Positions 1 through 8,156 of a DNA stretch of 64,000 nt are shown here, in pieces. A program made the translations under genes and the position numbers. The notes beneath the pieces were generated by a model. That model saw nothing but the letters and a program-made list of their open reading frames with translations, did not search any database and was not told the origin of the DNA. How positions within the stretch are numbered: position 1 is the stretch's first letter; every line of letters starts with the position of its first letter. The stretch is from an uncultured bacterium (GTDB lineage: Bacteria > Bacillota > Clostridia > Lachnospirales > Lachnospiraceae). The stretch spans positions 27,455 to 91,454 of the forward strand of contig CAJMRM010000003.1 in NCBI GenBank assembly GCA_905215775.1, in the 5' to 3' direction.

Positions 1-2
1 CA

Positions 3-515
3 GGATACCGTCTGCGTACCTGGCGGGAAGGAGACCAGAAAAACTGGGCCAGGATCCAGAAGGAGGCCGGGGAGTTTGGGGACATGACACTGGAGCAGAC
101 AGAGGCATGGTTTTTACAGGAATATGGAGACAGGAAAGAAGAACTTTCCTTCCGATGCCTGTTTGCAGAAAGCATGGACGGAGAAACGGACGGAGTCTGC
201 ATGGCATGGACAGAGGCGGGAACGGATGGGAGCCTTATTCCCTCCCTTCACTGGCTGGCAGTGCGGGATGCAAAAAAAGGCCAGGGCATTGGAACTGCCC
301 TGGTCCGAGAGGCCCTGCGGGTATTCGCGGGCCGGGGAGAGGTCCCGGTCTTTCTGCACACCCAGCCCTGGAGCTACGAGGCTGTTGGCCTGTATTTAAA
401 GGCTGGTTTTTTCCTGTGCAGGAGCGAGACCTTTGGAACCCATAAAAATCAGTTTCAGGAGGGGATCCGGATCCTGGAGCAGTACCTGGAGGTGGACCCC
501 AGGCTGTGCCGGTAG
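3..515 (+). CDS. GNAT family N-acetyltransferase (5' end outside window)
   Basis: The reading frame is open to the left edge. The residues before the first ATG (position 84) are R-x-W-x-x-x-D-rich and look like a normal GNAT N-terminus, so the true start lies outside the window and ATG 84 is probably internal. The acetyl-CoA loop is visible as GQGIGTALVREAL, followed by the late-fold segment YLKAGFFLCR. Family members transfer an acetyl group from acetyl-CoA to an amine; the substrate cannot be told from sequence. The gene ends 21 bases before the convergent secreted glycosidase, with no clear terminator between them. Confidence 0.8.
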   Translation, partial: GYRLRTWREGDQKNWARIQKEAGEFGDMTLEQTEAWFLQEYGDRKEELSFRCLFAESMDGETDGVCMAWTEAGTDGSLIPSLHWLAVRDAKKGQGIGTALVREALRVFAGRGEVPVFLHTQPWSYEAVGLYLKAGFFLCRSETFGTHKNQFQEGIRILEQYLEVDPRLCR

Positions 516-535
516 GCCGGATCCCTTTTTTCGTT

Positions 536-1642
536 TTACTGGAGATCCTTATACGTCTGCCAGGCTGGCTTCTTTGTCCCGTCAGTGCCGATGAGACCGA
601 AGGCGTAGTGGGCTCCCAGAAGAGAAGGCTCGTCGTGCATGCGGTTTAAGAAAAAGCCTTCCACATAAGGGTTGGCCTTGGCCGCCTGGTAGGCCTCGGC
701 GATGGACTGGGCCTGGAGCTCCAGGACCTGGCCGCCCCGCTCCGGAGAGTCGGAGGTGAAGCCCTGCTCGGAGAGGATCAGATGGCGGACCTTCCCCTCG
801 GGAGAGAGCATATCCGGCTGCTGCATATAATCCGTGAGCACATGAAGGTTTTTCAGATTGATAATATACGTATCTGGGGTATCAAGTACGTGGATATCAT
901 CGGAAAATACAGGATCGGTGAAGGTCTCCGGATATGCGTGCCATGCGATTCCGTAGTCCGTATCCTTTAACAGGGCGTTGAGCCTGGGGAGCATGTCCAT
1001 GACGCCGTACTTAAAACCCTCCAACTGGCCGCAGTTCCAGCGGAAATCAAAGGGCATATACACCCGGGCCAGGGAATTGGAGGCCTTGATGGTGTCATAC
1101 CAGGTACGGAAGGAGGTGGCATAGTTGGAGCAGTAGGTGTTAATGTCCATGGAGCCTAAGTAGTTCCATACCTGACCGTCGTTGACCTCGTTGCCGATGA
1201 CCCAGTTGGATACCAGGTTCCCGAAATTGCTGGTCAGGATCCCAGCGGTGTCCCGGATGGCCTGGACGCCCTGCTCATTTAAGGTATTGAAGCCATAATA
1301 GCTGACTCCGGCCACAGGTGCGGATACAGGCAGCAGCTCCGGCTTATAGGCCGCTGCGTTCCAGTCGTTTAAAACGATCATGGTAACGGTGATCCCGGCA
1401 TTGTCCATGGCCCGCAGGAAGCTTCCGTAAGCGTTCATCATATTAGGCTGGAAGGCCCAGGACATGGGAAAGTTGCAGACCACCTGGGAGGCTCCCACCT
1501 CCACTACATCAGCTACCTCGCTTTCGCTGTTGATGAGCACGCCCTTTATATTAGACGGCTGACGGTAAAAATCCGCGTAGGCCGGCATCACAGAGCCCAG
1601 GCAGAGAACGGCCGCCGTCATAAAGGCGGTTAGTTTTTTCAT
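536..1642 (-). CDS. Secreted clan-A-like glycoside hydrolase (DUF5722-type)
   Basis: A 368-residue protein with an N-terminal signal peptide (about residues 1-23, ending in A-Y-A), so it is exported. The rest looks like a TIM-barrel hydrolase of the clan A type: N151-E152 in NWVIGNEVN fits the acid/base Asn-Glu pair, E292 in LILSEQGF fits the nucleophile, and H235 lies in AWHAYP. The family resemblance is to the DUF5722 group of bacterial glycosidase-like proteins. A substrate cannot be assigned. It is monocistronic and convergent with the GNAT gene. A purine-rich AAAGGGGA stretch lies about 15 bases upstream of the start, which is rather far for a ribosome binding site. Confidence 0.75.
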   Translation of the reverse strand: MKKLTAFMTAAVLCLGSVMPAYADFYRQPSNIKGVLINSESEVADVVEVGASQVVCNFPMSWAFQPNMMNAYGSFLRAMDNAGITVTMIVLNDWNAAAYKPELLPVSAPVAGVSYYGFNTLNEQGVQAIRDTAGILTSNFGNLVSNWVIGNEVNDGQVWNYLGSMDINTYCSNYATSFRTWYDTIKASNSLARVYMPFDFRWNCGQLEGFKYGVMDMLPRLNALLKDTDYGIAWHAYPETFTDPVFSDDIHVLDTPDTYIINLKNLHVLTDYMQQPDMLSPEGKVRHLILSEQGFTSDSPERGGQVLELQAQSIAEAYQAAKANPYVEGFFLNRMHDEPSLLGAHYAFGLIGTDGTKKPAWQTYKDLQ

Positions 1643-1791
1643 AAGTCTCAGATGGAATCCCCTTTCTTATTTATACTTACAATATACCCCGGATCCCCAT
1701 TTGTGTCAACTGGGGATGAGGAAGCCGCTGTATGGAAAGCTCCAGCTCTCATTTTTTCATTAGTTTATAGATATCTGTGCCAGGAAAAACA

Positions 1792-1820
1792 TTTTGCCGC
1801 TTCTGGAGTTGTGCTATAAT
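1792..1820 (+). promoter_or_regulatory. Promoter for the grpB-like gene
   Basis: A perfect -10 hexamer TATAAT lies at 1815-1820. The best -35 at 17-base spacing is TTTTGC (1792-1797), which is weak. The start codon follows 67 bases downstream. The 244-base gap upstream of the gene shows nothing else clear. Confidence 0.55.
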
Positions 1821-1886
1821 AAAACCGAAATCACAGCAGATCGGGAAATAGAAGAAAGCCAGACTGGAATTCATGGAGGTTAAGGT

Positions 1887-2435
1887 ATGATGACAGGGTT
1901 GAAGCGGGGGACGGTGAAATTAATACCTCATCAGGAAGAATGGGATCAGAATGCAAAAGAAATGATCGGGATCTTATTTGAACTTTTAAACGATGCGGCC
2001 ATTGATATCCAGCATGTTGGAAGTACCGCCATTCAGAGCATACATGCAAAACCCATTATTGATATCGCAGTCGGCGTTGGAGAATTGAATGATATTTTGC
2101 CGTATATTGAATTATTAAAACAGCACGGTATTATTTACCGGGGAGAGGATGTTAAAGGGCAGATGCTGTTTGTGATGGGGGATTTTCAAAATGATACGCG
2201 AACCCACCATATCCATGTAGTTAAGTGGCGTGAAATGGAATGGAATCATTACATCAGCTTTAGGGACTATCTGAACACTTATCCGGAAAAAGCAATGATA
2301 TATGACGAATGTAAGAAAAAATTAGCGGCACAGTTCCCAGATGACCGGAAAAGTTATACTGAGGGCAAGCAGGGACTGATTGAGTGTTTATTAAGGGAAG
2401 CAGATAGATGGAAATCTGGAGCCCCAGTATCATAA
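1887..2435 (+). CDS. GrpB/UPF0157 family nucleotidyltransferase-like protein
   Basis: A 182-residue protein with the GrpB/UPF0157 signature: HVGSTAI at residues 43-49 followed by KPIIDI, the G-S-T and Asp pattern of the nucleotidyltransferase fold. The family is cytoplasmic and its exact substrate is not established. The start is ATG with GGAGGT 6-7 bases upstream. Base composition is visibly AT-richer than in the flanking genes, a trait shared with the next two genes, which suggests an acquired block. Confidence 0.8.
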   Translation: MMTGLKRGTVKLIPHQEEWDQNAKEMIGILFELLNDAAIDIQHVGSTAIQSIHAKPIIDIAVGVGELNDILPYIELLKQHGIIYRGEDVKGQMLFVMGDFQNDTRTHHIHVVKWREMEWNHYISFRDYLNTYPEKAMIYDECKKKLAAQFPDDRKSYTEGKQGLIECLLREADRWKSGAPVS

Positions 2436-2478
2436 CAGCCAGACTCTGAAGCGCTGGTTTCGGAATGAAGGATGCCCC

Positions 2479-2488
2479 GGGGGGGGGG
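2479..2488 (+). repeat. Poly-G tract upstream of the GyrI-like gene
   Basis: A run of ten G residues follows CCCC and directly precedes the AG-ATAAGGA ribosome-binding region of the gene starting at 2498. Homopolymers of this length are prone to slippage in vivo and in sequencing. Confidence 0.7.
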
Positions 2489-2497
2489 AGATAAGGA

Positions 2498-2953
2498 ATG
2501 GTTAAGGTGATAAAGGAAAAATTTGTTGTCATTGGAAAAGAGGGATCAACATCAGACGGCGACGGCTTTATCCAGAAACTGTGGTATGACGCAGACAGCC
2601 ATTTTAGTGAAATCGCGCATCTGGCAAAGAGAGACGCAAAAGGAAGTATTGTGGGGATATGGGGTGCCATGTCGGATAGTTCCCGTTCATTTAAACCGTG
2701 GGAGGACGGCTTCCGTAAAGGCCTGTATCTGGCGGGAGTGGAGTGTGACGATCATGCGGAAGCACCTGATGGCTGGACGAAATGGATAGTACCTGGTTAT
2801 GAATATATGGTCGCGGAAAATCATAAGGGAGCGTTTGAAAAAATCATCAGACAGATGAGCGAGGATGGGATTTCTCTGGCTGGAGCTGTTCATGATTACA
2901 CTGACCCTGCAACGGGAAAGAGCTATCTGTATTTTCCCATAAGAGAAGTTTAA
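2498..2953 (+). CDS. GyrI-like small-molecule-binding domain protein
   Basis: A 151-residue soluble protein resembling stand-alone GyrI-like/AraC effector-binding domains: an N-terminal strand (VKVIKEKFVVIGKEG), a central GIWGAMSD segment, a mid-domain WTKWIVPGYEYMVAE strand and a C-terminal YLYFPIREV strand. Such proteins bind small hydrophobic or cationic molecules and often act as effector sensors or sequestering proteins. No DNA-binding domain is present. The start is ATG 2498 with ATAAGGA immediately upstream, itself next to the ten-G run. The gene lies 62 bases after the GrpB-like gene in the AT-richer islet. Confidence 0.7.
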   Translation: MVKVIKEKFVVIGKEGSTSDGDGFIQKLWYDADSHFSEIAHLAKRDAKGSIVGIWGAMSDSSRSFKPWEDGFRKGLYLAGVECDDHAEAPDGWTKWIVPGYEYMVAENHKGAFEKIIRQMSEDGISLAGAVHDYTDPATGKSYLYFPIREV

Positions 2954-3041
2954 TAGATCCAGGAAAGCTGCCTTTAGCGCAAGATGGCTTTGGATCTTTG
3001 AAGAGTTGGCGGCAGGGAATTATAAAAAGAAGGGGTAGAGT

Positions 3042-4115
3042 GTGGGTGAATTTATGAAATTTGAAATGTTAGCAGACAGTATAAAAGAAATAAATGTAAA
3101 AGCCGGTAATATTGCGAAATGTGCGGTGAATCAGTTGATGACGCTTAGAAACTGGGCGATTGGATATTATATTGTTGAATATGAACAAGGGGGAAGTGAC
3201 AGGGCATCGTATGGCACACGGCTACTTAAAAATTTAGAAGAACAGATTTCTGAAAAAGGGATGAATTCTACATTGTTTAAGTGGTGCCGCCAGTTTTATC
3301 TTTTGTATCCCCAAATTGGTGCAGCAGTGTCACATCAATTTGGACTGCCATATTTTGAAAAAAGTGCGACAGCGTCGCACCAATTCGAGACAAAGCCTGA
3401 ATTACTGCTTAATAACCTGTCCTTTTCGCATATAAGAGAGCTGCTGGTAATTGCAGATGATTTTGAGAGATTCTTTTATGAAACAGAGTGTATAAAGTGT
3501 AACTGGACTGTGAGAGAACTTCGCAGGCAGATAAAGACTAATCTGTATATAAGAGCTGGAATCAGTAAAAAGCCTGAATTGTTATTACAGGAAACGATGG
3601 GACACCCGGATAGTACCATGCTTACGATTAAAGATCCATTTACCTTTGAATTTCTTGGTCTAAATGCCAGAGACGCTGTAAGCGAATCGGATCTGGAACA
3701 GGCGCTTATGGATCATTTACAGGAATTCATGCTGGAACTTGGGCAGGGATTTTGTTTCGAGGCGAGACAAAAACGTATTATTATTGATGATAAATATTAC
3801 TTTGTGGATCTTGTTTTTTATAACCGGCTACTGCATTGTAATGTGATCATTGAACTTAAAAATGATGAATTTAAGCATGAGGATTTAGGGCAGCTAAATG
3901 CCTATGTTGGTTATTATAAAAAGAATGAAATGTCAGAAGGCGATAATCCGCCAGTGGGGATTTTGCTTTGTACAGATAAGGGAGCGCAGATGGTTGAGTA
4001 TGCCTTATCGGGAATGGATAACCAGCTATTTGTATCTACCTATATGCTGCACTTACCGGACAAGAAAACGTTAGAAGAATTTATGAGAAAAGAAATGAGA
4101 GAGATGGGAATATAA
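3042..4115 (+). CDS. YhcG-type PD-(D/E)xK nuclease (DUF1016)
   Basis: A 357-residue protein with the YhcG architecture: an N-terminal DUF1016 helical domain (about residues 8-170, with NWAIGYYIVEYEQGG) and a C-terminal PD-(D/E)xK nuclease (about 190-345). Likely catalytic residues are D256 in YFVDLVFYNR and E271-L-K273 in NVIIELK. The family is widespread in accessory regions and near restriction systems; its cellular role is not settled. No methylase or restriction subunit is adjacent. The start is GTG 3042 with AGGGG upstream; ATG 3054 is an alternative. The gene is markedly AT-rich, suggesting horizontal transfer. Confidence 0.85.
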   Translation: MGEFMKFEMLADSIKEINVKAGNIAKCAVNQLMTLRNWAIGYYIVEYEQGGSDRASYGTRLLKNLEEQISEKGMNSTLFKWCRQFYLLYPQIGAAVSHQFGLPYFEKSATASHQFETKPELLLNNLSFSHIRELLVIADDFERFFYETECIKCNWTVRELRRQIKTNLYIRAGISKKPELLLQETMGHPDSTMLTIKDPFTFEFLGLNARDAVSESDLEQALMDHLQEFMLELGQGFCFEARQKRIIIDDKYYFVDLVFYNRLLHCNVIIELKNDEFKHEDLGQLNAYVGYYKKNEMSEGDNPPVGILLCTDKGAQMVEYALSGMDNQLFVSTYMLHLPDKKTLEEFMRKEMREMGI

Positions 4116-4156
4116 AAAGCACGAAAAACAAGCGGCCACGAATGACAGATCCAGCC

Positions 4157-4190
4157 GGCCAGTCCCCCATCCTTAAAACGGGGACTGGCC
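4157..4190. terminator. Perfect 11-bp stem-loop between convergent genes
   Basis: GGCCAGTCCCC (4157-4167) is mirrored by GGGGACTGGCC (4180-4190) with a 12-base loop. It lies between the ends of the YhcG-like gene (+) and the membrane protein gene (-), whose stop codon is inside the loop. No T-run follows on either strand, so its role as an intrinsic terminator is only likely. Confidence 0.5.
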
Positions 4191-5090
4191 CTTCCCGCTG
4201 TCCTCCAGGTAATGGATCATGTCCTGGAATTCGTCCTTGTACCTGCGGGAGGAGGCGGTGGGATTGGAGCGGAGGACGGAGCGCAGGAATTTCCTCCGGT
4301 GTTCCCGGATGGCTGCCAGGGAGGCCTCCTTTTCCTTTAAAAGCTCCAGAAGCTGGGATTCGGATTTTCCCCGGAGCCCTTCCAGCCGGTTTCCGGTCCT
4401 GGAACGAAGCTCCTCCAGCCGCGCCTCCAGGTCCGCCCGTCTTCCAGCCAGCCGCGTCTCCAGGTCTGTCCGGGTCTCATGGAGACGGTCCTCTGCATCC
4501 ATCCGTAAAAGTGCCGTCTGGACCCGGAGGATATCCAGATCCTGGCGCAGCTTCCGGGCGGCCTCCAGGGATCTGCCGAAGGCCAGAGCCTCTCTGGTGC
4601 AGACAATGGCATCAGCGGTGAAGACAACGGTCACTACGGCTACAAAAAGAATATCCCACATGACGGGCAGGGAAAGGACGGCCCGTTCAATGGGCTTGTG
4701 GATCACATGGGTCATAAAAATAGTCAGAAAGCCCCAGGCAATGGACGAGCTCAGGCAGATATAGCCATGGAGATTGAATTTCTGATTGCTGTAATCCCAG
4801 TAACGGACCTTAAAGAGCTGCTCCATGGCCCAGCCAGTGACATATTCCAGGATAGTCGCTCCGATAACGCCGGAAACCCAGGTGAGGAGCAGGCTGTCCT
4901 GGAACGGCTCCGACACCACCAGCATCATCACCGCCCCGCTGCCGTACAGGGGAAGCATGGGGATCCGTAGAAAGCCCCGGTTCACAAACCGGCGTTTTAA
5001 AATGGAGACGTAAGAGGATTCAAAGATCCAGCCAAAAAAGCAGTATAGATAAAAAAAGGTAAGCCATTGATACCAGGTATAAACGTGCAT
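4173..5090 (-). CDS. Putative ABC-transporter type IV-like membrane protein (PF06541-type) with coiled-coil tail
   Basis: The start is placed at 5090 because AAGGAGGG lies 6 bases upstream there; an in-frame ATG at 5225 would add 45 residues with no family character and would lie upstream of a good promoter. The 305-residue product has hydrophobic segments in its first 150 residues (from WYQWLTFFYLYCFFGWIFES onward), matching the CmpB/PF06541 family of Firmicutes membrane proteins. About residues 165-260 are a highly charged, predicted coiled coil (repeated RADLEARLEELRSR-like heptads). The function is unknown. It is divergent from recQ, each gene having its own promoter. Confidence 0.7.
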   Translation of the reverse strand: MHVYTWYQWLTFFYLYCFFGWIFESSYVSILKRRFVNRGFLRIPMLPLYGSGAVMMLVVSEPFQDSLLLTWVSGVIGATILEYVTGWAMEQLFKVRYWDYSNQKFNLHGYICLSSSIAWGFLTIFMTHVIHKPIERAVLSLPVMWDILFVAVVTVVFTADAIVCTREALAFGRSLEAARKLRQDLDILRVQTALLRMDAEDRLHETRTDLETRLAGRRADLEARLEELRSRTGNRLEGLRGKSESQLLELLKEKEASLAAIREHRRKFLRSVLRSNPTASSRRYKDEFQDMIHYLEDSGKGQSPF

Positions 5091-5125
5091 GATGTCCCTC
5101 CTTGAGATGTGTGAAAAGTAAGATA

Positions 5126-5154
5126 ATGATACGGCAGAACAGGGACTTTTGCAA
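5126..5154 (-). promoter_or_regulatory. Promoter of the PF06541-type gene
   Basis: On the minus strand TTGCAA (5154-5149) is followed after exactly 17 bases by TATCAT (5131-5126), about 36 bases before the chosen start at 5090. Confidence 0.55.
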
Positions 5155-5181
5155 GGAAAATCGTTTCCCGGCCGCAGCGGC

Positions 5182-5210
5182 TTGTTTTTGCGGCTGGCAG
5201 CGGGTATAAT
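5182..5210 (+). promoter_or_regulatory. recQ promoter
   Basis: TTGTTT (5182-5187) and a perfect TATAAT (5205-5210) are separated by 17 bases, 54 bases before the recQ start. Confidence 0.6.
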
Positions 5211-5264
5211 GGAAATTAAGATCAAGAAAAAGAAGGACAGAAAACATATATATAAGGAACATTC

Positions 5265-7121
5265 ATGAATAAATACGAAATTTTGAAAACATATTTTGGC
5301 TACGATTCCTTCCGGGGAGCGCAGGAGATCCTGATCGACCAGATCCTGTCCGGAAGGGACGTGCTGGGGATCATGCCCACGGGAGCGGGCAAGTCTCTCT
5401 GCTATCAGATCCCGGCTCTGATGCTGGATGGGATCACCCTGGTGATATCGCCCCTGATCTCCTTAATGAAGGACCAGGTGGGGAGCCTGAACCAGGCCGG
5501 GATCCATGCAGCGTACCTGAACAGTTCTCTTACTCCGGGCCAGTACCGGAAGGCCCTGTCCTATGCCAGACAGGGAAGATATCCCATCATCTATGTGGCC
5601 CCGGAACGGCTTTTAACGCCGGAGTTCCTGGATTTTGCCAGAAATGCGCGGATCTCCATGGTGGCGGTGGATGAGGCCCACTGCGTTTCCCAGTGGGGAC
5701 AGGACTTCCGACCCGGCTATTTACGGATCGCGGACTTTATCCGGGAGCTTCCGGCGCGGCCTGTGGTCAGCGCCTTTACGGCCACGGCCACCAGGGAGGT
5801 GCGGGACGATATCCTGGAGCTTCTGGACCTTCGGGATCCTGCGGTCACGTCCACTGGATTTGACCGGGGAAATCTGTATTTTGCAGTGGAGACGCCCAGA
5901 GACCGGTACGGAGCGGTGAAAGGCTATATAGAAGAGCATTCTGGTGAAAGCGGCATCGTCTATTGCCTGACCAGAAAACAGGTGGACGAAGTGTGCGGCC
6001 ATCTGATCCGGGACGGCTTTCCTGCCACCCGCTACCACGCGGGCCTGTCTGACGAGGAGCGGAGGAAAAACCAGGAGGATTTTATTTACGACCGCGCACC
6101 TCTCATGGTGGCCACCAACGCCTTTGGAATGGGCATCGATAAATCTAATGTCCGGTTTGTGCTCCATTACGGAATGCCAAAGAACATAGAAAGCTATTAC
6201 CAGGAGGCAGGCCGGGCCGGCCGGGACGGGGAACCGGCGGAATGCATCCTGTATTACAGCGGCCAGGATGTGATCACCAACCGGCTGTTCATTGAGAACA
6301 ACCGGGACAATCTGGAGCTGGACCCGGAAACGGCGGAGCTTGTCCGGGGAAGGGACCTGGACCGGTTAAAGAAAATGACCTTCTACTGCTGTACCAACGA
6401 ATGTCTCCGGGATTATATCCTGCGGTATTTCGGGGAATACGGGTCCAATTACTGCGGAAACTGCGCCAACTGCCGGAAGGAGTTTGAAACGGCGGAGGTG
6501 ACGGAGGCAGCCAGGATCATGATCGGCTGTGTAAAGGCCTGCGGGCAGAGATACGGGATCAACGTGATCCTGGATACGGTCCGGGGAGCGGAGACAGAAA
6601 AACTGCGCCAGTACCGGATGACGGAAAATCCCTGTTTTGGAAGTCTTTCCAGAGTGCCGGCATACCGGCTGCGCCAGATCATGAACCATCTTCTGCTGAA
6701 CGGATATCTGGAGACCACAGACGGCAGCTATTCTGTGGTAAAGCTCACAGAAAGATCAGAGGACGTGCTCTGCGGCGCAGAGACCGTGACCATGAAGATG
6801 GCAAAAGAGCCGGAGCGGCGGCCTGGGAAGGCCCGGGAGGCGAAAAAGAAAAAGCCAGTCCTGGCCTCCGGCCTGCGGGAGGGGGACGAGCCCATGTTTG
6901 AAAAGCTCCGTTCCCTGCGGGCGGCCATTGCCAGAGAAGAAAAGGTACCTCCGTACATTGTCTTTTCTGACAAGACTCTGGTCCACATGTGTATTGTCCG
7001 TCCATCGGATAAGGCGGAAATGCTGACAGTCACTGGCGTAGGTGAGTTTAAGTACCAGAAGTACGGAGAGCGGTTCCTGGAGTGTGTAAGGGAGGCGGGA
7101 AAATGGAACTCTACCAGTTAA
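5265..7121 (+). CDS. recQ: ATP-dependent DNA helicase RecQ
   Basis: A 618-residue 3'-5' superfamily 2 helicase that unwinds recombination and replication intermediates in the cytoplasm. Visible in order are the RecQ motif 0 (YFGYDSFRGAQ), Walker A (MPTGAGKS, residues 38-44 region), the DEAH box with aromatic loop (VDEAHCVSQWGQDFRP), motifs IV-VI ending in YYQEAGRAGRDGEP, the RecQ zinc-binding cysteines (CCTNEC and YCGNCANC), a winged helix and a C-terminal HRDC domain (about 545-610). All usual domains are present at normal length. Its end overlaps the start of the LysR gene by 19 bases. Confidence 0.95.
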   Translation: MNKYEILKTYFGYDSFRGAQEILIDQILSGRDVLGIMPTGAGKSLCYQIPALMLDGITLVISPLISLMKDQVGSLNQAGIHAAYLNSSLTPGQYRKALSYARQGRYPIIYVAPERLLTPEFLDFARNARISMVAVDEAHCVSQWGQDFRPGYLRIADFIRELPARPVVSAFTATATREVRDDILELLDLRDPAVTSTGFDRGNLYFAVETPRDRYGAVKGYIEEHSGESGIVYCLTRKQVDEVCGHLIRDGFPATRYHAGLSDEERRKNQEDFIYDRAPLMVATNAFGMGIDKSNVRFVLHYGMPKNIESYYQEAGRAGRDGEPAECILYYSGQDVITNRLFIENNRDNLELDPETAELVRGRDLDRLKKMTFYCCTNECLRDYILRYFGEYGSNYCGNCANCRKEFETAEVTEAARIMIGCVKACGQRYGINVILDTVRGAETEKLRQYRMTENPCFGSLSRVPAYRLRQIMNHLLLNGYLETTDGSYSVVKLTERSEDVLCGAETVTMKMAKEPERRPGKAREAKKKKPVLASGLREGDEPMFEKLRSLRAAIAREEKVPPYIVFSDKTLVHMCIVRPSDKAEMLTVTGVGEFKYQKYGERFLECVREAGKWNSTS

Positions 7122-7963
7122 AATACTTTCTGTATGCGGCAAAATATGAAAATATCTCCAAGGCGGCCCAGGCACTCCGGGTCTCCCAGCCCTCCATCAG
7201 CCGGGCGGTGGCGTCCCTGGAAAAGGAGCTGCAGGTGGAGCTGTTCGAGCGCCAGGGGAAGCGGATCCTCCTGACCCGGGCAGGACTGACCTTCCGGGAG
7301 CAGATCTCCCCCATTTTGTGGAAGCTGGAGGGGCTGGGAGACGAGATGAAAAAGGTGCAGAAGGGCGGGGATACGATACGTCTTAATGCTATGTCGGTGG
7401 TGCCGCTCCTTTCCGGTATCATAAAAAAGTTCCGGGAGGAGGAGCCGGATGCGGCCTTTGTGGTGATAGACCAGAAGGAGAGCACAGACTGGCATCTGTG
7501 TATTTTAAGCGCTGGTCCCGGCATGTCCTACCAGGATGGCCATGAACTTTTGTCAGAGGAGGTCTTTCTTGGAGCATCGTCTGGAACCTGGCTGGGTGAA
7601 AAGGATGAGATTTCTTTGAGGGATGTGAATAATGAGAATTTTATCCTGTTGCCCCGGGGGAGAGTTTTAAGGAACCTGGCGGACACACGGTTTCGGGAGC
7701 ATCATTTTATTCCACAGTTTTCCATGGAGTGCAATAATACCCATCTGGTGAGGAGTCTGGTCAGTGATCAGGTGGGAATCACCCTGTGGCCGGAATATTC
7801 CTGGGGAAAACGGCCGGATGTACATATGGTGAGGATTACCGAACCAGGCTTTAACCGTTCCGTATTTCTTCTGCGGCAGAAAAGTGGAGAAATACCGCCG
7901 GTGGCAGAGCGGTTTGCCCAGTTTGTAGAGGACTATATGAGAACACTGGAGCATGAAAAATAA
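7103..7963 (+). CDS. LysR family transcriptional regulator
   Basis: A 286-residue protein with an N-terminal winged helix-turn-helix (MELYQLKYFLYAAKYENISK, then the recognition segment RVSQPSISRAVASLEKEL) and a C-terminal effector-binding domain. The start at 7103 is preferred because GGAGG lies 7 bases upstream and the family begins M-E-L-x-Q-L; an in-frame ATG at 7082 lacks support. The start overlaps the end of recQ. A terminator follows, then a strong promoter with two palindromes in front of the serine hydrolase/peptide importer operon, making that operon the most likely target. The effector is unknown. Confidence 0.9.
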   Translation: MELYQLKYFLYAAKYENISKAAQALRVSQPSISRAVASLEKELQVELFERQGKRILLTRAGLTFREQISPILWKLEGLGDEMKKVQKGGDTIRLNAMSVVPLLSGIIKKFREEEPDAAFVVIDQKESTDWHLCILSAGPGMSYQDGHELLSEEVFLGASSGTWLGEKDEISLRDVNNENFILLPRGRVLRNLADTRFREHHFIPQFSMECNNTHLVRSLVSDQVGITLWPEYSWGKRPDVHMVRITEPGFNRSVFLLRQKSGEIPPVAERFAQFVEDYMRTLEHEK

Positions 7964-7974
7964 TGCACATTAGG

Positions 7975-8008
7975 AAGCGGCCCTGGAAACAGGGCTGTTT
8001 TTATTTTA
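7975..8008 (+). terminator. Rho-independent terminator after the LysR gene
   Basis: The arms 7975-7985 and 7990-8000 form an 11-pair stem (two G-U) closed by a GAAA tetraloop and run into a T-rich tail, TTTTTATTTTATTTC. Confidence 0.8.
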
Positions 8009-8049
8009 TTTCTTTTTCCTTATTCATTTTACACATATAGAGCATGCGA

Positions 8050-8066
8050 ATTGTATATTGGACAAT
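8050..8066. promoter_or_regulatory. Palindromic operator overlapping the -35 box
   Basis: ATTGT (8050-8054) and ACAAT (8062-8066) form a 5-7-5 inverted repeat with the T-N11-A form of LysR boxes. It overlaps the -35 hexamer. The same half-sites recur in the palindrome at 8120-8139. Confidence 0.5.
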
Positions 8067-8087
8067 AATAAGTGGAATATGTATAAT
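8058..8087 (+). promoter_or_regulatory. Promoter of the serine hydrolase/peptide importer operon
   Basis: TTGGAC (8058-8063) and a perfect TATAAT (8082-8087) lie 18 bases apart, 70 bases before the TTG start at 8157. Confidence 0.7.
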
Positions 8088-8119
8088 ATGCTTAAATAAT
8101 TGATGGTAAAACGATAAAA

Positions 8120-8139
8120 ATTGTGAAAATTAACACAAT
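8120..8139. promoter_or_regulatory. Perfect palindrome in the 5' leader, probable operator
   Basis: ATTGTG (8120-8125) and CACAAT (8134-8139) form a perfect 6-8-6 inverted repeat between the -10 box and the ribosome binding site at 8143-8150. Its half-sites match those of the site at 8050-8066, so the same regulator may bind both. Confidence 0.5.
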
Positions 8140-8156
8140 AATGGAGGTGAGAGGAA

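Noticed and set aside
5091..5225. N-terminal extension of the PF06541-type protein
   Set aside because: A strong ribosome binding site precedes the ATG at 5090, and the extension would cover the promoter.
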